The notes under the pieces were generated by a model. It did no database searches, was not told where the DNA came from, and saw only the letters and a program-made list of their open reading frames with translations. Below are positions 8,130-16,332 of a stretch of DNA of 26,024 nt, one piece after another. The position numbers and the translations under genes are program-made. Origin of the DNA: a virus; the IMG/VR virus record IMGVR_UViG_3300034523_000109, positions 1-26,024 of that record. One strand, written 5' to 3'. Numbering within the stretch: the stretch's first letter is position 1; every line of letters begins with the position of its first letter.

Positions 8130-8640
8130 CCAGGTCTCCGACCTGTTCTTCGCCATCGGCGACACCATTCACGCGGCCGGCCTGGGCGTCGACGTGGCCA
8201 ACTACGACGATTGGGACGGCACCGTCCGCGACGCTGTCGTGCTGGTCGAGATCGAGCGTACCGCGCCGGCTGTAAAGCAGGCGGACGGCCGCTATACGCA
8301 CGAGGTTAGCGTAAGCCTGCACGCCGTTGTCGCGGGGTGGCGCAAGTTCGCCGCCCTCGAGGCGGCCAACCTGGCGACCTGCCTCGAGCGCCTGGCCGAC
8401 TGCAATCGCTGGGGGTTTCATGGTCGCAACTGCGACCACCCGCAGGCGCTGAGCAGCAGCCCGAGCATGTTCCAGCGGGGCGGCGAGGGCTACAGCGCTT
8501 GGGCTGCCAACTTCCGGCAGAAGCTGACGCCAGGCGACCCGCCCGCCGAGGTGCGGATCAATACCGCGCCGCTCGTGGCTTATTCGTGGCAGGTCGACGA
8601 CCTGGGCAACCCGGACAACTACGCGCCCCTCGAGGTTTAA
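8107..8640 (+). CDS. Putative tail terminator / tail completion protein
   Basis: 177 residues, placed where lambda carries gpU and P2-type phages carry gpR-like genes, just before the baseplate cluster. The sequence is a mixed alpha/beta protein (ALNQVSDLFFAIGDTIHAAG, then VVLVEIERTAP and a beta-rich end AYSWQVDDL), consistent with the small proteins that cap the tail tube. I see no decisive motif. ATG 8107 follows an AGGAGG site (8095-8100) lying within the upstream gene. Function is inferred from gene order. Confidence 0.5.
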   Translation: MSSKRALNQVSDLFFAIGDTIHAAGLGVDVANYDDWDGTVRDAVVLVEIERTAPAVKQADGRYTHEVSVSLHAVVAGWRKFAALEAANLATCLERLADCNRWGFHGRNCDHPQALSSSPSMFQRGGEGYSAWAANFRQKLTPGDPPAEVRINTAPLVAYSWQVDDLGNPDNYAPLEV

Positions 8641-8642
8641 GC

Positions 8643-9257
8643 ATGTTCGACGTCTTCTTGCGCATGCAGCTGGGGCCGATTATCGAGCGCCTCGCGGCGC
8701 TCGAGGAGGAGCTCGAGGATCTGCGCCGTCGCGCCGAGGGGCACAACCGGATCGGCACGATCGTCTCGGTCGACGCCGCTGCCGGTCTCTGCCAGGTCAG
8801 CCACGGCGAGCTGACGTCGCCGCCGGTGAAGTATTTCAGCGTCGCCGCTGGCGAGGTAAACGAGACCCGGCACCCGTCGATCGGCGAGCAGTGCCTGCTG
8901 ATCAACTACGGCGGCGGCGATGGAAGCGCGCAGGCCATGGCCTTGACGGGCCTCCCGTCGTCGGCCTTCCCGCCGGTATCTACGCGCGCAGAGCTGCACC
9001 GCCGCACCTACCCGGATGGCACGGCGCAGAGCTACGACCATGCGGCAAGCCTGCTGGCGTGGGACAACGGCCCGGCCTTCGTGCGTGGTGGCCGCGACGA
9101 GCTCGTGATCGGCCTCGGCGGCGCTGGCGTGCGGATCACGTCTGCAGGCGTGCGCTTCTTCGGTCCGCGCGTCGATCACAACGGCATCAACATCGGGCAG
9201 GACCACCGGCACAAAGAAGTGCAGCCGGGGCCTGGCACTACAGGGGTGCCGCAATGA
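8643..9257 (+). CDS. V: Baseplate spike protein, P2 gpV-like
   Basis: 204 residues, close to P2 gpV (211). gpV is the trimeric membrane-piercing spike at the tip of the tail tube. An N-terminal coiled coil (IIERLAALEEELEDLRRRAEG) precedes an OB-fold (RIGTIVSVDAAAGLCQV) and a beta-helix region. The end carries DHRHKE, an HxH motif, which in P2 gpV and relatives binds an iron ion at the spike tip. GAGGT precedes ATG 8643. The stop overlaps the W start (ATGA), as in P2. Confidence 0.92.
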   Translation: MFDVFLRMQLGPIIERLAALEEELEDLRRRAEGHNRIGTIVSVDAAAGLCQVSHGELTSPPVKYFSVAAGEVNETRHPSIGEQCLLINYGGGDGSAQAMALTGLPSSAFPPVSTRAELHRRTYPDGTAQSYDHAASLLAWDNGPAFVRGGRDELVIGLGGAGVRITSAGVRFFGPRVDHNGINIGQDHRHKEVQPGPGTTGVPQ

Positions 9258-9586
9258 TCGGACTACACCGCGACACCGGCGCCGCCCTGGACGATTGGCA
9301 CCAGTTCGTCGAGCGCGCTACCCGCGCGCTGACGACGCCTCTCGGCACCCGGCAAAAGCGGCCGCTCTATGGCTGCAGGCTGCCTACCAGGCTCGCCCGT
9401 AACACGGGCGACGGCCTGCTGATTCTGGCGCAGGCCGACGCGGCCGACGCCTTCTACAACCCCGCCAACGGTATCGGCGACTTTTCGCCCGAGGTGGTGG
9501 TCGCCACCCGCCAGGGTGCCGGCCTTCGCCTGGCGCTGGCTGGCAAGTGGCGCAACCGCGCCGCGACCTTCGAGGTGGTTACATGA
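9254..9586 (+). CDS. W: Baseplate wedge protein, P2 gpW-like
   Basis: 110 residues (P2 gpW is 115), of the GPW/gp25 family that forms the baseplate wedge and helps start sheath assembly. Family-like features are the GLHRDTG start, the TPLGTRQKRPLYGCRLP block (about 31-48) and the end VVATRQGAGLRLALAG. Start and stop both overlap the neighbours by ATGA, giving the invariant V-W-J order of P2. Confidence 0.92.
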   Translation: MIGLHRDTGAALDDWHQFVERATRALTTPLGTRQKRPLYGCRLPTRLARNTGDGLLILAQADAADAFYNPANGIGDFSPEVVVATRQGAGLRLALAGKWRNRAATFEVVT

Positions 9587-10584
9587 GCAGCACGATGCTA
9601 GTCCCTGGCGTCAATCAGCTGGCCGAGCCCGAGATCGTCAAGGTCGCCCCGTTCGAGCAGGATCTCGCCGAGTTCAAGGCGGCGGTGCTCGAGTATGTGG
9701 CGGCGCGAGATCCCGCGATCGCCGAGCGGCTGGTCGAGTCGCTGGAGAATGAGAGCGAGCTCATTACGATGCTGCTCGAGGCCTTCACCTTGCGACTGCA
9801 GGCCCGCGACCGGAAATACAACGAGCGTATAAAGCAAATGCTCGCATGGTGGGCCGAGGGGTCGAACCTCGACGCCCGTCTCGCTGACGTGGGTCTCATT
9901 CGCCAGACGATCTCGCCGGGAGATCCGAGCGCCTTCCCGCCGGTGCCTGCCGTGATGGAAGGTGACCCCGAGGCTCGGCTGCGCTACTACCTTGCGCCGC
10001 ATGCGCCGGCCGCTGGGTCTCGCTTGCACTACCGGCACGAGGCGCTGACCCTCGGCGGGCGCGCTGTGGCCAAGGTCGAGGCGCCGTCGCCGGGTAAAGT
10101 GGTCGTGACGTACACCTTCGCCGACGACAGCTTCGCGGCAATGGTGAAGGACGCCAACGGTCGGCGCACTGCGCCCGGCGCCGTGGCGGTGACGATCCTC
10201 GCGCGTGCCGGCAACGGCGTGCCGACTGCCGAGCTCCTCGAGGCTGCTCGAGCGCACTTTGCTCGAGACGACGTGCGCCCCGAGACCGACGAGGTCACGG
10301 TGCGCGCGGCCGAGGTGGTGCCCTACCAGATCTCGGCGATCGCCTATATCTCGACCGGCCCTGACGCGCAGCTGACCCAAGCCGCAGCCGAGAAGGCTCT
10401 CGCGGCTTATGCGGCCCGCGTACACATCCTCGGCGGTTATGTCGACCCGAACTGGATCGAGCACGAGCTATTTAACGCAGGCGCGACGCGGGTCTCGCTG
10501 GCCATGCCGGCGGCGCCGATCGCGTGCGCTGATCATCAGGCGCCGTACTGCACGGGCATAGCCCTCGAGGTTCGCACGCTATGA
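9583..10584 (+). CDS. J: Baseplate protein, P2 gpJ-like
   Basis: 333 residues (P2 gpJ 302), of the baseplate J family that builds the baseplate wedge with W and I. Recognisable parts are the LAEPEIVKVAPFEQDLAEFK N-terminus and the conserved stretch NLDARLADVGLIRQTI (about 90). EARLRYYLAPHAPAAGSRLHY (about 128-148) and the C-terminal NWIEHELFNAGATRVSL complete the pattern. Start at the ATGA junction with W (9583), overlapping I by four bases at its end. Confidence 0.92.
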   Translation: MSSTMLVPGVNQLAEPEIVKVAPFEQDLAEFKAAVLEYVAARDPAIAERLVESLENESELITMLLEAFTLRLQARDRKYNERIKQMLAWWAEGSNLDARLADVGLIRQTISPGDPSAFPPVPAVMEGDPEARLRYYLAPHAPAAGSRLHYRHEALTLGGRAVAKVEAPSPGKVVVTYTFADDSFAAMVKDANGRRTAPGAVAVTILARAGNGVPTAELLEAARAHFARDDVRPETDEVTVRAAEVVPYQISAIAYISTGPDAQLTQAAAEKALAAYAARVHILGGYVDPNWIEHELFNAGATRVSLAMPAAPIACADHQAPYCTGIALEVRTL

Positions 10585-11207
10585 CCGATCGCCCTCGTCA
10601 GACGGTGCTGCCGCCCAATAGCTCGCTGCTCGAGGTGGGTCTCGACCTGGCCTTCGATCAGATGCTCGAGCGGCTCGAGCCTCCCTTCCCTGAGCTGATG
10701 GACCCGCTTAAGACGCCGGCCGAGTTCCTGCCGTATCTGGCGGCGGATCGGGGCGTCGGCGAGTGGGAGTCGACGGCGGGGGAGGCTGAGAAGCGCGCGA
10801 CCGTGGCGAGCGCCTGGTCGGTCAAGCGCCTGGCCGGTACGCGCAAGGCCCTTGCGCTCGCGGTCGAGTCTCTCGGCCTGCTGCCCGAGGTGATCGCCTG
10901 GCACAAGGAGCAGCCACCCGGCAGCCCCTACAGCATCCGGGTAGTCGCTCGCGCCCTCGGCGCCTTCGACGCCGAGTCGAATCGACGCCTCGGGGTGCGC
11001 CTGGATGACGCCAAGGCCGAGCGCGACGTGCTCTCGCTCGACATTGTCAGCGAGGTACAGGGTCGCCTGTATTACGCCGCCGCAGTGAGCACCGGCAGCA
11101 CGACCACCGTTTACCCCTATTCCGAACGCGAGAGCGAAGTGCAGGGCCGCCTCTACTACGGCGCCGGCCTTGTCGAGATCTCGACTACTACGGTGTATCC
11201 GCAATGA
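10581..11207 (+). CDS. I: Tail protein, P2 gpI-like, with duplicated C-terminal segment
   Basis: 208 residues (P2 gpI 176). In P2-type tails gpI links the baseplate wedge to the side fibre. The N-terminal two-thirds (VLPPNSSLLEVGLDLAF, then the LAADRGVGEW region) match the family. Residues 157-179 and 185-207 are two copies of a unit starting SEVQGRLYY and ending STTTVYP. This extends the protein past the usual length next to the fibre-binding end. ATGA junctions couple it to J and to the fibre gene. Confidence 0.88.
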   Translation: MTDRPRQTVLPPNSSLLEVGLDLAFDQMLERLEPPFPELMDPLKTPAEFLPYLAADRGVGEWESTAGEAEKRATVASAWSVKRLAGTRKALALAVESLGLLPEVIAWHKEQPPGSPYSIRVVARALGAFDAESNRRLGVRLDDAKAERDVLSLDIVSEVQGRLYYAAAVSTGSTTTVYPYSERESEVQGRLYYGAGLVEISTTTVYPQ

Positions 11208-12628
11208 CGCCACAAGATCCGATCTACTCTCTGCCGACCAACGTCGGCGCGGCCAAGCTGGCTTATGCCCTGGCCAATCAGCTGACCGTCAATATCTCGC
11301 ACATGGCGCTCGGCGACGGCAACGGCGCCCCGGTCAACCCTACGGCGGCCGCTACGGCGCTTGTGCGCGAGGTTCACCGGGCGCAGCTCAATCAGCTGTA
11401 TCAGCACCAGGACAACCCTAATTGGCTCGTCGCCGAGCTCGTGCTGCCGGCCGAGGTCGGCGGCTGGACGATTCGCGAGATCGGCCTCTATGACGTCGAC
11501 GGCGCGCTGATCTTCGTCGGCAACCATGCCGAGCAATACAAGCCAATTCAGAGCCAGGGCAGCGACGAAACAAAGACGATCCGCATGGTGATCCTCGTCT
11601 CGAGTGTCGCGGCGGTGACCCTGAAAACCGACCCGTCGACGGTCATGGCGACGATCAAGTACGTCAACGACCGGACGCCAGCGGCGAGCGCCGCCGCGCC
11701 TGGCCTGGTCGCGCTCGCGACGGCTGCAGAGGTGCAGGCTGGCACGGATGCCGAGCGGGCGGTAACGCCTGCCGGCCTGGCTTCGCGCACGGCGACGGAT
11801 GCCCGCACGGGTCTGGTCGAGCTGGCAACTGACGCCGAGGTGCAGGCCGGCACTGATACGGCTCGAGCGGTGACTCCTGCCGGTCTGGCTTCGCGCACGG
11901 CAACGGAAACCCGCACCGGCGTTGTCGAGCTGGCAACCATCGCCGAGACGCAGACCGGGACGGACAGTCAGCGAGCGGTGACGCCTCTAGGCCTGGCTGC
12001 GCGCACGGCGACGGATACCCGCACGGGCCTGGTCGAGCTGGCGACTGACGCCGAGGTGCAGGCGGGCGCTGACACGACCCGCGCGATCACCCCGGCGGGC
12101 CTGGCTTCGAGGACCGCGACCGAGGCTCGCACGGGTCTGGTCGAGCTGGCTACGGCAGCCGAAGCGACGGCGGGCACTGACACTGCTCGGGCCGTTACGC
12201 CTGCAGGCCTGCGCGCCTTTATGTCTGGTCAGGTTTGCTTTCATGCCTACCCGTCTGCCGGCACGGCGCTGGCGGCGAATGTGAATAAGAAAATCACATA
12301 CGCGACTGAGCTTTTCGATATCGGCGGTTGCTTTGCGAACAGTCGATTTACCGCGCCGGCCGATGGAATTTATGAGTTCGTCGCCGCTGTGCATTTCACG
12401 AGTAACGGCAGCTCTGCCGACAATGGCGGGGTCGAGCTGTGGGTTAATGGTGCAGTGTCGCGCCGCATTGCCGAGTCTTTCGGTCCTCGAAATCAGCTTT
12501 CGGGAGAGAGCGGCCCCATGCTGCTTACGGCGGGGGATTACGTCGAGGTTTACGCCTGGACTGATATTGCCTGCACGACAAACCCATTCGGCGCCCTGAG
12601 TTATTTCAATGGTCGGAGGGTCGGCTAA
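11204..12628 (+). CDS. H: Tail fibre protein with 36-residue repeats and a C1q-like tip
   Basis: 474 residues. Residues 1-155 match the phage tail-collar fibre N-terminal domain (DUF3751 type; GWTIREIGLYDVDGALIFVG), which attaches to gpI. Residues about 163-340 hold five tandem units of 36 residues with the frame GLVELAT..AEVQAGTD..RAVTPAGL, a fibre shaft motif known in many phages. Residues about 341-474 have the pattern of a C1q/TNF-like jelly roll (FTAPADGIYEFVAAVHF) and likely form the receptor-binding tip. This tip is visibly lower in GC and in codon bias than the shaft, suggesting separate acquisition. Confidence 0.88.
   Translation: MTPQDPIYSLPTNVGAAKLAYALANQLTVNISHMALGDGNGAPVNPTAAATALVREVHRAQLNQLYQHQDNPNWLVAELVLPAEVGGWTIREIGLYDVDGALIFVGNHAEQYKPIQSQGSDETKTIRMVILVSSVAAVTLKTDPSTVMATIKYVNDRTPAASAAAPGLVALATAAEVQAGTDAERAVTPAGLASRTATDARTGLVELATDAEVQAGTDTARAVTPAGLASRTATETRTGVVELATIAETQTGTDSQRAVTPLGLAARTATDTRTGLVELATDAEVQAGADTTRAITPAGLASRTATEARTGLVELATAAEATAGTDTARAVTPAGLRAFMSGQVCFHAYPSAGTALAANVNKKITYATELFDIGGCFANSRFTAPADGIYEFVAAVHFTSNGSSADNGGVELWVNGAVSRRIAESFGPRNQLSGESGPMLLTAGDYVEVYAWTDIACTTNPFGALSYFNGRRVG
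11800..12220 (+). repeat. 108-bp tandem coding repeats in the fibre gene
   Basis: Near-identical units spaced 108 bases apart begin near 11800, 11908, 12016 and 12124, with a more diverged one starting near 11692. Each codes one 36-residue shaft unit. Such DNA repeats can recombine and alter fibre length. Confidence 0.75.
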
Positions 12629-12972
12629 TGCTTTATGAGGCAATCAAGTACCTGTTTCCTGATGCTGTCCCGCGTGTCGATTTTTCGCTGCGCGACGATG
12701 GCGACGGCGCCTACATAGAGTCATGGAATATCGACGCGCCGCAGCCTACGCCGGGCGCCTTGCGGGAGGCTGCAGCGATTGCGGCGCGCCTGCAGGAAAC
12801 CGCCGCCCGCCGCGCCGAGATCCTGGTCGAGCTCGATCGCATAGATCTTGCCAGCGCCCGCCCGCTGCGCGCGATCGTGGCGGGCTCGGCAACTGACGAA
12901 GACCGGGCGCGGCTTGCCGAGCTCGATCAGCAGGCCGCCACCCTTCGCGCAGAGCTCGCCAGCCTGGCCTGA
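12628..12972 (+). CDS. Tail fibre assembly-type protein with XkdW-like N-terminus
   Basis: 114 residues directly after the fibre gene (TAATG overlap), where chaperone or fibre-assembly genes usually lie. Residues 1-40 (YEAIKYLFPDAVPRVDFSLRD and IESWN) match the XkdW-like pattern seen after phage fibre genes. The rest is a helical, Ala/Glu/Arg-rich segment (LQETAARRAEILVELDRID and RARLAELDQQAATLRAELA) likely to form a coiled coil. The role in fibre assembly is inferred from place and this motif. A terminator closes the baseplate-fibre block just after it. Confidence 0.7.
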   Translation: MLYEAIKYLFPDAVPRVDFSLRDDGDGAYIESWNIDAPQPTPGALREAAAIAARLQETAARRAEILVELDRIDLASARPLRAIVAGSATDEDRARLAELDQQAATLRAELASLA

Positions 12973-12988
12973 CCTGCAAAGCCCCAAC

Positions 12989-13013
12989 AAAGCCCCCTCC
13001 TTGGGGGCTTTTT
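12989..13013 (+). terminator. Rho-independent terminator after the fibre block
   Basis: AAAGCCCCC and GGGGGCTTT pair around TCCTT and the right arm runs into five T. It separates the baseplate-fibre block from the next genes. Confidence 0.9.
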
Positions 13014-13031
13014 CATTTCCGAGGATCTCCT

Positions 13032-13790
13032 ATGTCGTCTCTTTCCTGGGCGCCTGCCTTTGGCTGGCGCGCTTGGCTTCTGCCCGTGCACCTGGTTCTT
13101 TTCGTGCTGCAGCTGGCCCTGCTGCTGCCGCTGCGGGTGGCTTTCATCCTTGCGGGCCTTGTGGTGGTTCCGCTGGCCCTGCCTTTCCGCACGATGCACG
13201 CCGATACGGCCGTGCGATTTAGCCAGGCCTCGGGCACCTGGTATCTCGTGACGCTGCCGCGCTGGGCATGGCCCTGGAGCAATGACCGCGACGGCGCGCT
13301 CGGCGATCGCCGGGGGTGGTGGCACACGAATACACCCTTTGGCCTGGGCGCCTATCACTGGTTTTCCATGCTCTTTTGGCTGGCGATCCGAAACCCGGCA
13401 AACAACCTGCGGTTTACCCGCCTGTTTGGGCACCAGGTAACGCGCTCGGCGTGTACCTGGTGGGGTAGTAGCGAGGTCGAGGATGACCCCGGCAAAGGCG
13501 GCTGGCGCTTCCTGATGGCCACCGCTGGCCTGCTGCCCTACTACGGCCTCTATTGGGTGCGGGAATACGCCGCGCCGGCCTGGCTGCTCGCCCTGGCGAT
13601 GGATCTCGAGCTTCGCTTCCCGGCTGCCCTGCAGGGGCTGGTCGACGAGATCTCGGCGCCGCGCGCCCTGGTCGTACAGCTCGGATTCAAGGCCGAGCCG
13701 TCCGACTGGCTCGAGGACTACAGCGGCGACCCGTCGCGCGAGTGGAAGGGCTTCACCTTCGAGATTAACCCCATCAAGGCGATCGGCTGA
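13032..13790 (+). CDS. Unrecognised membrane-anchored phage protein
   Basis: 252 residues. Residues about 14-52 are strongly hydrophobic (LLPVHLVLFVLQLALLLPL and AFILAGLVVVPLALPF) and should cross the membrane once or twice. The rest is Trp-rich and polar, with a conserved-looking LAIRNPANNLRFTRLFG (about 117-133), a motif I associate with DUF7338-like phage proteins, though I cannot verify it. A second hydrophobic patch lies near LLPYYGLYWVREYAAPAWLLALAM. The spot between fibre and sheath genes often carries morons or lysis genes. Holin activity is not supported by anything seen. The start has a weak GGAT site. Confidence 0.55.
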   Translation: MSSLSWAPAFGWRAWLLPVHLVLFVLQLALLLPLRVAFILAGLVVVPLALPFRTMHADTAVRFSQASGTWYLVTLPRWAWPWSNDRDGALGDRRGWWHTNTPFGLGAYHWFSMLFWLAIRNPANNLRFTRLFGHQVTRSACTWWGSSEVEDDPGKGGWRFLMATAGLLPYYGLYWVREYAAPAWLLALAMDLELRFPAALQGLVDEISAPRALVVQLGFKAEPSDWLEDYSGDPSREWKGFTFEINPIKAIG

Positions 13791-13816
13791 GCCGAGCCGC
13801 AGAGGAGAGCGCCACC

Positions 13817-14014
13817 ATGGCAGAACGCAAGAATTACACCGTTTTGATCCCCTACCCGAAGGGCGGCGGCCACTGGACGCAGAAGGGCGACAAGGTCGAC
13901 CTGCTGGGCGTCGAGGCGCTGGCCCTGGAGCAGGCGGGCCGCATCAAGTTGACCGCCGACGTCGAGGCCGAGCAGGCCGCCGCGGCTGAACCGAAAACCA
14001 CTAAGGGCAAGTAA
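13817..14014 (+). CDS. Small conserved-type phage protein before the sheath gene
   Basis: 65 residues. The frame YTVLIPYPKGGGHWTQKGDKVDLLGVEALALEQAGRIK is typical of the short phage proteins grouped as DUF7210 (a small beta domain whose function is not known). The last 15 residues are Ala/Glu/Lys and disordered. GAGGAG gives a strong ribosome site before ATG 13817. It ends six bases before the sheath gene, so it is probably made with it. No function is assigned. Confidence 0.65.
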   Translation: MAERKNYTVLIPYPKGGGHWTQKGDKVDLLGVEALALEQAGRIKLTADVEAEQAAAAEPKTTKGK

Positions 14015-14019
14015 ACGCT

Positions 14020-15186
14020 ATGGCAAAAGTGACCAACTTCGAGCACAACGGCGTTTCGATCAACGCCAGCGAATCGCCCGAGGCGATGGGCGGAATCGGC
14101 GACAACGTGATCGGCCTGGTCGGCACCGCGCCGAACAAGGCCGCCAGCGTGCCGCTCAATTCGCCGTTTCGCATCAACAGCTACACCCTGGCCGAGCTGC
14201 TGGACCCGACCGGCGACGAGGAGGGCACCCTCTATCCGGTCGTCAAGGCGATCCTCAAGGTCGTTAAGGTGCCGATCTATGTCGTCGTCGTGCCGGCGGG
14301 CGCTACCCCGGCCGACACCGTAAACGCGGTGATCGGCGGGGTCGACCCGGCCTCTGGCCAGAAAACCGGCCTGCAGGCCCTGGCCAGCTGTCAGGAGGTG
14401 CCGACCATCATCGGCGCGCCGGGCTTCTCGGATAAGCAGGCGGTGCATAGCGAGCTCGCCAGCCTGGCGAAGCGCATCATGGCTCGCTTCGTGTTCGACG
14501 GCCTCGACGTGCCGGTCGCTGACCAGGTGACCAATAGCGAGACCATCGGCGGCGCTGCGCTGGGCTACGATCGCGGCTACATGGTTCACCAGATGCCGGC
14601 CGTCTACTCCAAGGCCGCGAAGGCTAACGTCTTCCTGCCGCCTTCCTCGCTGGCGATCGCCGCCCTCGCTGCGGTCAAGCAATGGGAGAGCCCCGGCAAT
14701 CAGGTGACCTACGCGGCCGACGTCTCGCGGGTGGTCGAGTACAACATCCTCGACAAGTCGACCGAGGGTGACCTGCTCAACAGCTACGGCGTGAGCTACT
14801 ACGCGCGCACCACCCTCGGCGGCTTCTCGCTGATCGGTAACCGCACCATTACGGGCAAGTTCATCAGCTACGTGGGCCTCGAGGACGCGATCTCTCGCAA
14901 GCTGGTCGGCGCTGCTCAGAAGGTCATGGCCAAAAACCTGACGAAGTCCTTCATGGAGCAGGAGGTCAAGCGAATCAATGATTGGCTGCAGACCCTCGTC
15001 GCCGACGAGACGATCCCCGGCGGCAATGTCTACCTGCACCCCGAGCTGAACAGCGTCGAGAAGTACAAAAACGGCACCTGGTATCTGTGCATCGACTACG
15101 GCCGCTACGCGCCGAATGAGCACATGGTTTACCAGCTCAACGCCACCGACTCGATCATCGAAGAATTTCTTGAGGACGTTCTCTAA
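14020..15186 (+). CDS. FI: Contractile tail sheath protein, P2 FI-like
   Basis: 388 residues (P2 FI 396). The sheath surrounds the tail tube and contracts to drive it through the cell envelope. Features include the N-terminal FEHNGVSINASESPE strand-exchange arm, the VIGLVGTAPNKAA start of the core, a variable middle, and the C-terminal domain (ISRKLVGAAQKVMAKNLTKSF, then VYLHPELNSVEKYKNGTWYL). The end IEEFLEDVL forms the sheath exchange strand. The stop overlaps the tube gene start (TAATG). Confidence 0.93.
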   Translation: MAKVTNFEHNGVSINASESPEAMGGIGDNVIGLVGTAPNKAASVPLNSPFRINSYTLAELLDPTGDEEGTLYPVVKAILKVVKVPIYVVVVPAGATPADTVNAVIGGVDPASGQKTGLQALASCQEVPTIIGAPGFSDKQAVHSELASLAKRIMARFVFDGLDVPVADQVTNSETIGGAALGYDRGYMVHQMPAVYSKAAKANVFLPPSSLAIAALAAVKQWESPGNQVTYAADVSRVVEYNILDKSTEGDLLNSYGVSYYARTTLGGFSLIGNRTITGKFISYVGLEDAISRKLVGAAQKVMAKNLTKSFMEQEVKRINDWLQTLVADETIPGGNVYLHPELNSVEKYKNGTWYLCIDYGRYAPNEHMVYQLNATDSIIEEFLEDVL

Positions 15187-15692
15187 TGCTGACTAACCGC
15201 ACTCGGCAGATCATCACTGCCACCCTGCAGGGTATCCCCCTGATGGCCACGATCGAGGAATACACCCCGCCGCCGATCGAGTTCGATATGGAGGAGCATC
15301 GCGGCGGGCGCTTCCTCCCCGAGGAAATGGCGGCCGGCCTCAAGGCTATGGTCGGCAAGATCAAGCTGCAGGGCATCGGCCTGCCGATTCTCGCGTCGCT
15401 GGGGCTGAGCCCTGGCGACGACGTGCTGCTGACCGTGCAGGAGGCCGGCGTCGATCAAGACGACGAGGAGTGGTTCACCTACCACACTCAGTCGGGGAAG
15501 CTGCGCAAGCTGGACGAGTCGCCGCTCAAGATGGGCGACAAGCCCATGACCGAGCTCGAGATCTCGCTGCGCACCTACACCCGCCTCGAGAATGGCGTGC
15601 CGCTGATCGACGTCGACGCCCGCACGCAAAAGGTGATCATCGGCGGCAAGGATATGCTCAAGGGTGCCCGCCGCCTGGCGCTGATGCCCTAA
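15186..15692 (+). CDS. FII: Tail tube protein, P2 FII-like
   Basis: 168 residues (P2 FII 172). It forms the inner tail tube as stacked hexamer rings. The pattern fits FII: an N-terminal TLQGIPLMATIEEYTPPPIEF, then EHRGGRF, a beta barrel, and a closing VIIGGKDMLKGARRLAL. ATG 15186 (TAATG with the sheath) is preferred to ATG 15243 because the family begins before the TPPPIEF segment. A stem with a short T-rich tail follows, matching a common attenuator between tube and chaperone genes. Confidence 0.9.
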   Translation: MLTNRTRQIITATLQGIPLMATIEEYTPPPIEFDMEEHRGGRFLPEEMAAGLKAMVGKIKLQGIGLPILASLGLSPGDDVLLTVQEAGVDQDDEEWFTYHTQSGKLRKLDESPLKMGDKPMTELEISLRTYTRLENGVPLIDVDARTQKVIIGGKDMLKGARRLALMP

Positions 15693-15718
15693 CCGCCACC
15701 GCTCGAAACCCTCTGGAT

Positions 15719-15744
15719 AGCCGCCCTCGGGCGGCTTTCTTGTT
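15719..15744 (+). terminator. Weak terminator or attenuator after the tube gene
   Basis: AGCCGCCC and GGGCGGCT pair nearly back to back (two-base loop as written, four if the last pair opens), followed by a T-rich but interrupted tail (TTCTTGTTT). It would lower read-through after the highly expressed sheath and tube genes. Confidence 0.7.
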
Positions 15745-15762
15745 TCTGCAAGGAATCCCGCA

Positions 15763-16332
15763 ATGACCTGGAATCTCCCGCCCCATCCTCTGCGCTGGCC
15801 GGTCGCCAAAGACGGCGAGCAGCTGACCGAGATCTGCCTGCGCGCCCTGAGCGTCGAGGAGCATCGCGCCGCCCTGGACGCCGCCGGCTCCAAGGCCGAC
15901 GAAGACGAGCAATTCGAGAGCCTGCTGCTGGCCGCCAGCGGCTTGCCGAAGGAAACGATCGAGCAGATCAAGCGCCCCGATTGGGTGAGCCTGGTCAAGA
16001 TCATGCACGACTACGTGACCAAGCCCGCGAGTCATTACCTGGGCGAGGAGCCGAGCGACCTCGACGACGTGCCGCTGCTCGTGCCGATCAAGGCGCAGGG
16101 CCGCACCTGGGATCGCATCGCCCTGCAGGTGCCGGCGCTTCTCGCGACTAAGGCCATGGGCAAGCTGAAAACCGCCCGCGAGCGGACCGACTTCATCACA
16201 GCCCACTGCACCGGCTTGTCGCCGGTCGAGATCCTGCGCCTTTCCCTGCCGGATTGGACGCAGCTGCAGAGGCGCCTGAACGATTTTTTGAACCGCCCGG
16301 CCGACTACTTTCCGCCCGCGACGTCGAAGTGA
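15763..16332 (+). CDS. E: Tail assembly chaperone, P2 gpE-like (zero-frame product)
   Basis: 189 residues, about twice P2 gpE (91). Its two halves each show a gpE-like plan: a short beta segment followed by helices (LRWPVAKDGEQLTEICLRAL near the start and VPIKAQGRTWDRIALQVP in the middle). This suggests a duplication or fusion of E-type domains. gpE and its frameshifted extension chaperone the tape measure during tube assembly. It begins right after the tube terminator and ends 131 bases before the tape-measure start, the interval that holds the -1 frame extension. A T TTT TTG heptamer lies in phase near its end. Confidence 0.85.
   Translation: MTWNLPPHPLRWPVAKDGEQLTEICLRALSVEEHRAALDAAGSKADEDEQFESLLLAASGLPKETIEQIKRPDWVSLVKIMHDYVTKPASHYLGEEPSDLDDVPLLVPIKAQGRTWDRIALQVPALLATKAMGKLKTARERTDFITAHCTGLSPVEILRLSLPDWTQLQRRLNDFLNRPADYFPPATSK
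16284..16290 (+). promoter_or_regulatory. Slippery heptamer T TTT TTG for -1 frameshift
   Basis: The zero-frame codons are GAT TTT TTG, so the sequence has the X XXY YYZ phase needed for a -1 shift. P2 is known to make E+E' by -1 frameshifting at such a T-rich heptamer. The -1 frame then stays open to 16460. A clear downstream pseudoknot was not worked out by eye. Confidence 0.8.

Noticed and set aside
13032-13790. Holin or other lysis function for the membrane protein
   Set aside because: Too long, Trp-rich with a large soluble part, and no endolysin gene is next to it.
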